Source: Timonella sp031979385 | Lineage (GTDB): Bacteria; Actinomycetota; Actinomycetes; Actinomycetales; Cellulomonadaceae | DNA: 64,000 nt | Direction of reading: 5' to 3' | Assembly: GCA_031979385.1 (NCBI GenBank) | Contig: DALZEF010000006.1 | Location: 96,263 to 160,262 of the forward strand | Part shown: positions 16,938 to 24,203 of the stretch, piece after piece | Numbering within the stretch: the first letter of the stretch is position 1 | How the letters are laid out: each line of letters starts with the position of its first letter | Made by a program: the position numbers and the translations under genes | The notes under the pieces: generated by a model | Seen by the model: the letters and a program-made list of their open reading frames with translations, nothing else | Databases searched by the model: none | What the model was told of the DNA's origin: nothing

Positions 16938-17629
16938 GCCGCAACCACCTCGGCGCGTGAGTCGAACACGATTTTCCCGTCCTTCATGCGCAGGATTCGT
17001 CGGGCCCGTGCGGCAACCTCGTCTTCATGCGTGATGAGCACGATCGTTCGCCCTTGATCGTTGAGTCGGTCGAAGATGCCCAGCACGTCCGCGGTGGACT
17101 GTGAATCGAGGTTTCCCGTGGGTTCATCAGCGAGAATAAGTGCCGGGGCATTGACCAGGGACCGGGCAACCGCAACACGCTGCTGCTGTCCACCTGAGAG
17201 TTCGTTGGGCAGGTGTAGTGCGCGCTCGCTCAACCCGACCATGGTGAGAGCCGCTATTGCACGCTGTTTGCGTTCCCTCGCGGGGACTCCCGCATACGCC
17301 ATCGGCATCTCGACGTTCCCCAGTGCGGAAACCCGTGGGATGAGATTGAACGACTGGAACACGAAGCCGATGTATCGGTTGCGGATCTGCGCCAGTTGGT
17401 TCTCGCTCATGTCCTTCACGTTGATGCCGTTGATCAGGTAGTCCCCCAGCGTTGCGATGTCGAGGCATCCGAGCAAGTTCATCATCGTGGACTTACCCGA
17501 ACCTGAGGCACCCATGATCGCAACGTACTCGCCCTGATCGACCGTGAGGCTCACACCGTCGAGCGCTCGTACCTGCGAGTCCCCGTCACCGTAGTGCTTG
17601 TGCAGACCGTTGATCTGGATGACGCTCAT
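16934..17629 (-). CDS. ABC transporter ATP-binding protein (MacB/LolD type)
   Basis: A 231-residue ATPase. Walker A is GASGSGKST (about 40-48), the signature is LSGGQQQRVAVARSL, Walker B is LILADEPTGNLD and the H-loop is LITHE. The family is that of LolD/MacB/FtsE ATPases, which drive mechanotransmission-type exporters rather than ordinary translocation. It is coupled by four-base overlaps to the adaptor gene upstream (17626-17629) and the permease downstream (16934-16937), so the three proteins are made together. Confidence 0.95.
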   Translation of the reverse strand: MSVIQINGLHKHYGDGDSQVRALDGVSLTVDQGEYVAIMGASGSGKSTMMNLLGCLDIATLGDYLINGINVKDMSENQLAQIRNRYIGFVFQSFNLIPRVSALGNVEMPMAYAGVPARERKQRAIAALTMVGLSERALHLPNELSGGQQQRVAVARSLVNAPALILADEPTGNLDSQSTADVLGIFDRLNDQGRTIVLITHEDEVAARARRILRMKDGKIVFDSRAEVVAA

Positions 17630-19143
17630 CCGCGGCCTCCCCCACCGTTACCGGCAGGGAAACCTCCGGAGGGTGCGTTCCCTCCGCTGGGGAAGTTGCT
17701 GCCTCCCGGGAACCCTCCCGTACCGGTTCTGTCCTGGTTTGAGGTGGTCTCGCCGACTGCCGTGTCCACGGAGATGAGCAGGTTGTCACCCTCGGCGACC
17801 CCAGAGATGATCTCGGTCATCGCATCTCCCTGGACTCCCACGACCACATCCGTGACGGTTTGGGTGCCGTCATCGGACACGAGGGTCACCGTTCCCGTCG
17901 CGGTTCCGTCCTCGCTGGTCTCGGTGACTGTCACCGCTTGACTGAGCACTGCCAAGGCATCCTCGGCGGATGCGGTGGTCACGGTCAGGCTCGCCGTCTG
18001 CCCAATGCGGATGCTCGCCGGGACATCAGTCAGGGTGACGGTCGCACCGAAGGTCACCACGGAACCGGAACTCGTGCCAACTGGATCAACATGGGTGACC
18101 TCGCCAGTCAGTTCAACGCCCTCGACCGCGGGGAAAGTGACGGTCGCCTGCTGCCCCACCGCAAGGGCGGCCGCATCGGCTTCGTCGAATGACGCGTTGA
18201 TGACCATGCTCTTCGTGCTGGAAATGGTGATGAACCCGGAACTGGACGCACCACTTGAGGATCCTGACCCGTCACCCGTTGTGCCACCACCTGAAGCCGA
18301 CGACGATCCACTACTCACGGAGTCCCCCACCTCACCGTTGATCGCCGTGATCAATCCAGCCATTGGAGCAGTCAGGGTGGTGTAATCGCTCAGAGCTTTG
18401 GCCTCTTCAAGGGCCTCGGCTGCCTTGGTGAGGGACTTGTTTGCCTTTGTCAGCGCACTCTGTGCGCTCTCAACCTTTGACTGCGCGCTGGAGACCTGCT
18501 GCTTCGCCGAGGAAACCGAAGTCCCCGACCCAGATTGTGTGGAACTCTGCGTACTCGACTCCGAAGTCGAGGTTGTTGTCTGCTGTACGGAACTGTCACC
18601 AGCCGTCGTGGTTTGAGTCGACTGTTCATTCTTCGCCGCCGCGGCGGCTTCTTTCGCGGCTGCCTTCTCAGCGGCAGCCGCTGCCTTCTCTGCGGCCTTC
18701 TGTTCGGCAACCGCCGTGGTGTAATCGGTTTTCGCATCCGCCAGATCGCTTTGCGCTGACGTTAGCGACTTCTTTGCCGAGGCCACCTCATCGGCCGCTT
18801 CCTCGTAGGTTTCCTGAGCCGCATCAATCGAGTCTTGCACCGAGTTACTGGTGAGCGTCGCAAGTACATCACCCTTGGAAACCGTGTCGCCAACCACGAC
18901 ATCGATTTCTTCGATATCACCGCTCACCTCGAAATCGACGGTACGGGTCTTCCCTGCTTCGATGTTGCCCTGGGCGGCGATCGTCGAACTGACGGTTGCC
19001 TTGGTCACTGACGCTGTGCGCACCGTCTGTTCCGATGATTCAGCACTTGCGTCATCGTACGGGGTGACAAACCACCAGACTGCGCCTGTGATCAGGATGA
19101 GGGTCGCGATGAGCGCCCCGTTGAGAATTTTTCGTGAGGCCAT
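17626..19143 (-). CDS. Periplasmic-adaptor-like (HlyD/MacA-type) membrane fusion protein
   Basis: Adaptor of the MacAB-like exporter, anchored by an N-terminal helix (about 6-27) with most of the protein outside. I prefer ATG 19143 (MASRKILNG); a TTG six codons upstream is possible. A biotinyl-lipoyl-like half (VDFEVSGDIEEIDVVVGDTV, about 75-95) leads into a very long Ala/Ser/Thr-rich coiled coil (about 105-250), which returns to the second lipoyl half (YTTLTAPMAGLITAINGEVG). Beta-barrel domains (about 305-420) and a Gly/Pro-rich tail follow. The length of 505 residues is large for the family because of the Ala/Ser-rich hairpin. Its stop overlaps the ATPase start. Confidence 0.9.
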   Translation of the reverse strand: MASRKILNGALIATLILITGAVWWFVTPYDDASAESSEQTVRTASVTKATVSSTIAAQGNIEAGKTRTVDFEVSGDIEEIDVVVGDTVSKGDVLATLTSNSVQDSIDAAQETYEEAADEVASAKKSLTSAQSDLADAKTDYTTAVAEQKAAEKAAAAAEKAAAKEAAAAAKNEQSTQTTTAGDSSVQQTTTSTSESSTQSSTQSGSGTSVSSAKQQVSSAQSKVESAQSALTKANKSLTKAAEALEEAKALSDYTTLTAPMAGLITAINGEVGDSVSSGSSSASGGGTTGDGSGSSSGASSSGFITISSTKSMVINASFDEADAAALAVGQQATVTFPAVEGVELTGEVTHVDPVGTSSGSVVTFGATVTLTDVPASIRIGQTASLTVTTASAEDALAVLSQAVTVTETSEDGTATGTVTLVSDDGTQTVTDVVVGVQGDAMTEIISGVAEGDNLLISVDTAVGETTSNQDRTGTGGFPGGSNFPSGGNAPSGGFPAGNGGGGRG

Positions 19144-19234
19144 GCCCGCTATCTTGGGCAAACGGCCTATCTACCGCGTAAGCACAGCCTGTGAGCAACC
19201 TTAGAAAGTCACGGCACCGCAGTCGACATGGCAT

Positions 19235-19264
19235 GGGCGGATACACATTCACGCGTATCCGCCC
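19235..19264 (-). terminator. Hairpin between the Ser-rich membrane gene and the exporter operon
   Basis: Perfect 10-bp inverted repeat (19235-19244 with 19255-19264) with a 10-base loop, located between the stop of the gene at 19275 and the start of the adaptor gene. There is no T-run, so partial termination or mRNA processing is as likely as full termination. Confidence 0.5.
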
Positions 19265-19274
19265 GATGCTATCC

Positions 19275-19748
19275 CTATGCGTTGCCGCCCGCGTTTTCTT
19301 CCGTACGGTCTTCCGTGGTGTTGTCGCCACTCGAGTTCCCGTCACTGCGACGGGAGTCACTGCCACCGGTGCCGTTTTCCGAACTGCGTGGACTGCTGCC
19401 CTGTCTGCTGCGCTCTCCATCACCGCCACGAGATTCTCCGCCGGAACGCGGTGTGGTCTCATCCGAGCCGCTTGGGCGGCTTACCCCGCTGGGACCGCCG
19501 CTGTGAGAGCGGGAAGGGGAGTCGTCGCCAATCTGCGTGCCTACGAGTAGGCCTCCTCCAAACAGCACGACGCCTGCCGCTGCCCCGGCGAGGGCTGTGA
19601 CCACGGCTGGCTTTCTGCTGGGTTTTGCCACCGGTGCGGCGACAGGTTCCACAGGTGTCTCAGTTGGCGTTGAGGGTGCCGGACCTTCGGCAGCCTTCTC
19701 AGGCTCCTGTGGCTCGGGCGTTTCTGGGGTCTTGGTGTTCTCGGACAT
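19275..19748 (-). CDS. Ser/Gly-rich single-pass membrane protein, paralogue lacking the DUF5666-like domain
   Basis: The start is ATG 19748 (MSENTKTPETPEPQEPEK), with GGAAGG ahead; the open frame upstream is non-coding. The 157-residue protein has an acidic Pro/Glu N-terminus (about 50 residues), one membrane helix (about 58-78, ALAGAAAGVVLFGGGLLVG) and then a Ser/Gly/Arg/Asn-rich low-complexity tail to the end. The helix and the following GGPSGVSRPSGSDE match the protein at 15044-15676, but the folded C-terminal domain is missing. It is the first gene of the cluster leading into the exporter operon. Role unknown. Confidence 0.65.
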   Translation of the reverse strand: MSENTKTPETPEPQEPEKAAEGPAPSTPTETPVEPVAAPVAKPSRKPAVVTALAGAAAGVVLFGGGLLVGTQIGDDSPSRSHSGGPSGVSRPSGSDETTPRSGGESRGGDGERSRQGSSPRSSENGTGGSDSRRSDGNSSGDNTTEDRTEENAGGNA

Positions 19749-19948
19749 CGGATACCTTCCTGCCTGGACGTCATCTTGCCGCGGCTGCGGCGAGAGATTG
19801 TGTCCGTTATCGTGACTGGCAGGTCTGGCTGTCATGTGGGTGCTGACTGTGAGCATCCTTTGAAACAGCGAGCCCACTACACAGCCGAACTCAGCCCGCT
19901 CTAGGCTGAGTTCGTAGGATTTTGGCTGGGTTCGATCCATCCGCTATT

Positions 19949-20251
19949 TCAACTCGATGTGTCGAGCACCCGCTCTACACGTTCGACTTTGCCGTCGAGT
20001 TCACCCGTGTGACCCGGGCGAATATCGGCTTTGATCACGAGCGATACGCGCACTCCGCCCTCGCCAACGGCCTCTGATGCCCGTTTGATGACATCCATGC
20101 ACTCGTCCCACTCCCCCTCGATGGTCGTGAACATCGCATCGGTACGGTTGGGCAACCCTGAATCACGCACGATCTTGACGGCTTTTGCGACCTGGTCGGT
20201 CACGGACTCACCTGCGCCAAGCGGCGCGACCGAGAATGCGAACAGTGCCAT
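19949..20251 (-). CDS. Thiamine-binding protein, MTH1187/YkoF-like family
   Basis: A 100-residue cytoplasmic protein of the MTH1187/YqgV family (Pfam Thiamine_BP, formerly DUF77). The first strand MALFAFSVAPLGAGES, the middle SGLPNRTDAMFTTIEGEWDECMD split and the final RVSLVIKADIRPG with GKVERVERVL are characteristic. Members form ferredoxin-like dimers or tetramers that bind thiamine or related pyrimidines. The start ATG 20251 has GGGG upstream. There is no thiamine riboswitch or transporter next to it, so its partner is unknown. Confidence 0.88.
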   Translation of the reverse strand: MALFAFSVAPLGAGESVTDQVAKAVKIVRDSGLPNRTDAMFTTIEGEWDECMDVIKRASEAVGEGGVRVSLVIKADIRPGHTGELDGKVERVERVLDTSS

Positions 20252-20470
20252 TTTTACCCCTTATGTTTTCCGACGATTCGGCAAGTTCCAGCCTACTCTC
20301 TCCTTCCAGCGCAGGTCGTAGGGCCCGCGAACGGGGTCAGGCGGTGAAGCGTCGGCAGCCGGGTACAAGAAGTTAGGGGACCATCGTCATCATGCTGGGT
20401 GAAACAATAATGGTGTGGCCAAAGATGTCGATAGGGTTCGCAACAGTCCCTATGGGCCAAAGGCGGCATC

Positions 20471-22057
20471 ATGAAGCGTTTCTCCTCCCTCTCGATCTTC
20501 CATAAACTCCTCGTACTCGTTGTAGTCATGGCGCTTGGAGTCAGCGCGATCACGGCTGTTGCCGTGCTCCGCTCGGAATCCAGGATTATGCACGAACGCC
20601 GAGGAGCGACCGAAGCGGTCGTCCAGACCGCTCTCGGTACGGTCGAGTTCTATGGAACACTGGTGCAAGACGGCAGTCTCCCACTGGAAACAGCCCAGGA
20701 ACGTGCGGCCTTGGCCATTGGGAAGATGCGATATGGCCAGGACAACCAGGAGTACTTCTGGATCAATGACATGGCTCCGGTCATGGTGATGCACCCCATC
20801 AGGCCCGAACTCGAGGGGCAAGACCTGTCCGACGACGTTGACCCCAACGGTAAACACCTGTTCGTGGAGTTCGTTGAGACCGTAAACGACCATGGCTCAG
20901 GGTTCGTTGACTACCTGTGGCCGAAGCCTGGCCACGATGACCCTCAACCGAAGATCTCGTATGTCGTGGGGTATGAACCGTGGGGCTGGGTCATCGGCTC
21001 CGGAATTTATGTTGACGATGTGCGCGGCGAGGCAGTCCAAGATGCCATCGGAATTATCGCTGCTGGCGCTGTCATCGTGGTTCTTCTGTTGGGCATTTCG
21101 TTGGTCATCTCACGCGGTGTTGTTCGACCCATCGATCATGCAATCACCGTGCTGTCGCAGGGCGATGCAGATGTTCGCCTTGAGGAGGGGTCAGGTCGCA
21201 CCGAACTTGAGCGGCTGGCGATCGCCCTGAACGGCGCGCTGGACCGTAGCTCACACGTCGCGACACAGGTTCGTGCCGCATCGGCAGGTCTGAACCAGTC
21301 CGTCTCCTCATTGGTGTCGAGCGGCGATCAACTCATTGAGGCATCCGGTGAGGCCACATCGCGTTCTCACGCTGCCACTGAGGCAGCTCAGTCAGTAAGC
21401 AGTGGGATCGACACCGTGGCGGCAGGCACTGGTCAGATGGGAGCCTCGATCTCGGAGATATCCCAGAACACTGCCGAGGTCGCTCGCATCGCACGCCAGG
21501 CCGTGGAGGCAGCGGAGCGCACCAATCGCACCGTCGTGGCGCTCGGTGAGTCCTCGGCCGAGATCGGCGTGGTCATCAAGACCATCACGTCCATCGCCGA
21601 GCAGACAAACCTTCTCGCACTCAACGCGACGATCGAGGCTGCCCGTGCCGGGGAAGCTGGAAAGGGCTTTGCCGTTGTGGCCAGCGAGGTGAAGGACCTT
21701 GCCTCCGAGACCGGACGGGCAACGGGTGACATCGCGCAGCGGGTTGAGAGCATCCAGGCCGCTGTCGCTCAGGCCGCCTCTGAGATTGAGGACATCTCGA
21801 CCGTGATCGGCCAGATCTCTGACTTCCAGCAGACGATCGCGAGTGCCGTCGAGGAACAGACCGCGACCACCGCTTCGATGTCCAGCACCGTCGCGCAGGT
21901 GGCGGAGAGTGGCCGCGATGTCGTGCATATCCTCTCGGACGTTCTCGGGGCCGCCGACCAGACCGCAGCACAGGTCGAGTTGATCCGAACCGCCGCCGAC
22001 GAACTCTCGCTCATGTCCCGCCAACTGACCGATGCCGTCTCCGCAACCCATGATTGA
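20471..22057 (+). CDS. Methyl-accepting chemotaxis protein with single-Cache sensor
   Basis: A 528-residue chemoreceptor. Membrane helix 1 covers about 12-32. An sCache_2-type sensor domain (about 35-185) contains YGQDNQEYFWINDMAPVMVM and SYVVGYEPWGWVIGSGIYVD. Membrane helix 2 covers about 190-212, then come a HAMP region (about 213-265) and the signalling helical hairpin (about 290-525). The conserved tip EQTNLLALNATIEAARAGE and GKGFAVVASEVKDLA are intact. No CheA, CheW or CheY gene is in the window. It is on the plus strand and nearly abuts the convergent SulP gene (9 bp between stops). Confidence 0.93.
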   Translation: MKRFSSLSIFHKLLVLVVVMALGVSAITAVAVLRSESRIMHERRGATEAVVQTALGTVEFYGTLVQDGSLPLETAQERAALAIGKMRYGQDNQEYFWINDMAPVMVMHPIRPELEGQDLSDDVDPNGKHLFVEFVETVNDHGSGFVDYLWPKPGHDDPQPKISYVVGYEPWGWVIGSGIYVDDVRGEAVQDAIGIIAAGAVIVVLLLGISLVISRGVVRPIDHAITVLSQGDADVRLEEGSGRTELERLAIALNGALDRSSHVATQVRAASAGLNQSVSSLVSSGDQLIEASGEATSRSHAATEAAQSVSSGIDTVAAGTGQMGASISEISQNTAEVARIARQAVEAAERTNRTVVALGESSAEIGVVIKTITSIAEQTNLLALNATIEAARAGEAGKGFAVVASEVKDLASETGRATGDIAQRVESIQAAVAQAASEIEDISTVIGQISDFQQTIASAVEEQTATTASMSSTVAQVAESGRDVVHILSDVLGAADQTAAQVELIRTAADELSLMSRQLTDAVSATHD

Positions 22058-22066
22058 GACGTCGGG

Positions 22067-23719
22067 TTAGTACATGGCTCCGGTGGTGGACCTGCGGACG
22101 TGAGAGCGGGCGTGCTCGACCGCCGGCGCGAGCTCGGTGAACAGATGGTTTGCGTGTCGCAGCGAGTTGACAACGCCCACTCGCTGGAAGATGTGCCGAT
22201 GTTCCTTTCGAATGCCCTTGATCAAGACGGTGATGCCTTTGCGCTCAAGGACATCAACGAGTTCCGTCAGCGTACGAGCGCCAGTCGCATCAACAAGTTG
22301 TAGTTGGGATAGCCGCAAGATCACCACCTCGACGCCCTCGTATCGTTCGATGCGCTCAAGAATCCCCTCGGCAGCGCCAAAGAACAGCGAGCCCTCAAGC
22401 CGAAAGAGCGCAATCCTCTCGTCGCCGGGCTGCGGTTCACCTCGCAGTTCCTGACGGTGGATACCACTCGCCCGGCTGAGCGCCCGGAGAGCGAAGAAGG
22501 CGGCCGCTGCAATGCCGATCGCCACCGCGATGACCAGATCGAACACAACCGTGACAACGATCGTCAGGAAGAATACCGCTGCATCAGGTCGAGAAGCTTT
22601 TGTGACTTCTCGTATGGTTGCGGGAGAAACCATCTTTCCTGCCGTCACCATGAGAACACCAGCAAGAGCAGCGAGCGGAATCTTGGAAACCACCGTTGCG
22701 GCTAGGTATATGACCGCCAGCAACGCCAACGAGTGGATGATGGCCGAGAAACGAGTTCTGGCACCGGAACGGACATTGACCGCAGTACGTGCGATAGCGC
22801 CGGTTGCAGGCATTCCGCCAAAGACGCCTGATGCGAGCGAGGCCAATCCTTGACCGACCAATTCACGGTCAGCGTTGAACGGGCCGGTGTCTGCCATCGA
22901 GCCTGCCACACGTGCAGAGAGAAGCGACTCGATTGCGGCAAGGGCAGCAACCGCGAAGGCTGGACCGATGAGAGCGTACACGAGCGTGAAACTGAGTTCC
23001 GGCAGGTGCGGTGCGGGAAGTGAGTGAGGAAGTTCCCCGATGGTCTCAAGCGGCAGTCTGAACAGGGCAGCCACTACCGAGACAGCCACAATCGCGAGGA
23101 ACGAGGCCGGTATCCAGCCATTGAGTCGGCTCAGCACAAGCATGATGACCGCAACTGCTATCACCACCATGACCGAGTAGAGTGCTTTTCTCGGGTCAGC
23201 CTCCGTCATCGATTGAATGGCTGCGATGACCGAGTTCGTGTGGTGGCCCTCGCCAGACACGCCAACGGCGCTAGGCACCTGTTGCAGGAAGATGATCACG
23301 CCGATCCCAACCGTGAATCCCTCGATCACGGGCCACGGAATATAACTCACGGTACGCCCGAGGCGCAGTACTCCGGCCACCACCAGGATGGTTCCAGCAA
23401 GGATACCGACGACGAGAACCGAACCCGCTCCATGCGTGGCCACTATTGGGGCAAGCACCACAACCATGGCTCCTGTTGGACCGGAGACCTGTACGTTCGA
23501 GCCGCCGAACACCGCAGCGATGATTCCTGCGATTATCGCGGTGATCAGTCCGGCCTCTGCTCCCACGCCTGAACTTACGCCGAAGGCCAAGGCGAGCGGG
23601 AGGGCCACGATTCCTACCGTGATGCCTGCAATGAGGTCGCTCTTCCAACTGGTGCGTAGTTCGCGATAGTCCGCTTTTGAGGGCAGCAGCGCACCGATGC
23701 TTTTCATGCTCTTACTCAT
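22067..23719 (-). CDS. SulP-family anion (sulfate/bicarbonate) transporter with STAS domain
   Basis: A 550-residue permease. About 11-14 membrane helices (roughly 25-420) begin with SDLIAGITVGIVALPLALAF and the FGGSNVQVSGPTGA signature. A cytoplasmic C-terminal STAS domain (about 440-535) includes VVILRLSQLQLVDATGART. SulP proteins carry sulfate, bicarbonate or other anions; the substrate cannot be told from sequence alone. Its start (ATG 23719) overlaps the stop of the ArsR-family regulator by four bases (ATGA), so the two are co-expressed and the regulator probably responds to the transported ion or a related signal. Confidence 0.93.
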   Translation of the reverse strand: MSKSMKSIGALLPSKADYRELRTSWKSDLIAGITVGIVALPLALAFGVSSGVGAEAGLITAIIAGIIAAVFGGSNVQVSGPTGAMVVVLAPIVATHGAGSVLVVGILAGTILVVAGVLRLGRTVSYIPWPVIEGFTVGIGVIIFLQQVPSAVGVSGEGHHTNSVIAAIQSMTEADPRKALYSVMVVIAVAVIMLVLSRLNGWIPASFLAIVAVSVVAALFRLPLETIGELPHSLPAPHLPELSFTLVYALIGPAFAVAALAAIESLLSARVAGSMADTGPFNADRELVGQGLASLASGVFGGMPATGAIARTAVNVRSGARTRFSAIIHSLALLAVIYLAATVVSKIPLAALAGVLMVTAGKMVSPATIREVTKASRPDAAVFFLTIVVTVVFDLVIAVAIGIAAAAFFALRALSRASGIHRQELRGEPQPGDERIALFRLEGSLFFGAAEGILERIERYEGVEVVILRLSQLQLVDATGARTLTELVDVLERKGITVLIKGIRKEHRHIFQRVGVVNSLRHANHLFTELAPAVEHARSHVRRSTTGAMY

Positions 23720-24138
23720 CGTGTTTCCGGGAGTGCTGGCAGTTGTTGGACCGTTGACTGTTGTTCTTGTGAACTGCGCAGTAGTTCCGCAAGCAGTTGT
23801 CGAGCAACCTTGAGCAAGTCTGCCACCTGCGGGAAGGCCAGGCGATAGTAAACGATGCTGGCCCGACGCTCAGAGATGACGAGACCGTAGCGACGCAGCA
23901 CTGAAAGATGCTGGGACAGGTGCGAGGCCTCGAGTCCCGTCTCAACGATCATGTCTGCGACGGATGCTTCATCTGTTGCGGAGAGTATCTCCAGAACGCG
24001 GATCCGGTACGGGTGGGCCAGGCCTTTGAACAGGTTGGCCTTGATCTCGTAGAGGGGTTGTTCACCCGTTTTAAACACCACGGTCTTCTTTCTAGCCAAC
24101 ACTGACTCAGCGAAATTATGAATTGATGAATCCATCAT
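23716..24138 (-). CDS. ArsR/SmtB-family transcriptional regulator, coupled to SulP
   Basis: The start is one of two adjacent ATG codons at 24138/24135 (MMDSSIHNFAESVLA); the open frame beyond is shadow. The 140-residue winged helix contains FKGLAHPYRIRVLEIL, a recognition helix ASHLSQHLSVLRRYGLV and the wing ERRASIVYYRL. There is no cysteine anywhere in the protein, so the metal-thiolate sites of SmtB/ArsR sensors are absent and the inducer must be sensed differently. It overlaps the SulP gene by four bases. A near-palindrome at the start codons may be its own operator. Confidence 0.88.
   Translation of the reverse strand: MMDSSIHNFAESVLARKKTVVFKTGEQPLYEIKANLFKGLAHPYRIRVLEILSATDEASVADMIVETGLEASHLSQHLSVLRRYGLVISERRASIVYYRLAFPQVADLLKVARQLLAELLRSSQEQQSTVQQLPALPETR
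24124..24137. promoter_or_regulatory. Candidate ArsR autoregulatory operator
   Basis: TGATG-N4-CATCA inverted repeat overlapping the start codons of the ArsR gene, in an AT-rich stretch. ArsR proteins commonly bind such short dyads over their own start. There is no good ribosome binding site here, so transcription may begin close to the ATG. Not tested. Confidence 0.3.
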
Positions 24139-24203
24139 ATCGTGAGTGTCTTGGGACCTTGCAGAACAAAACCTAGGACTGTCCGCTCCGAAGGCAGCGC
24201 TCG

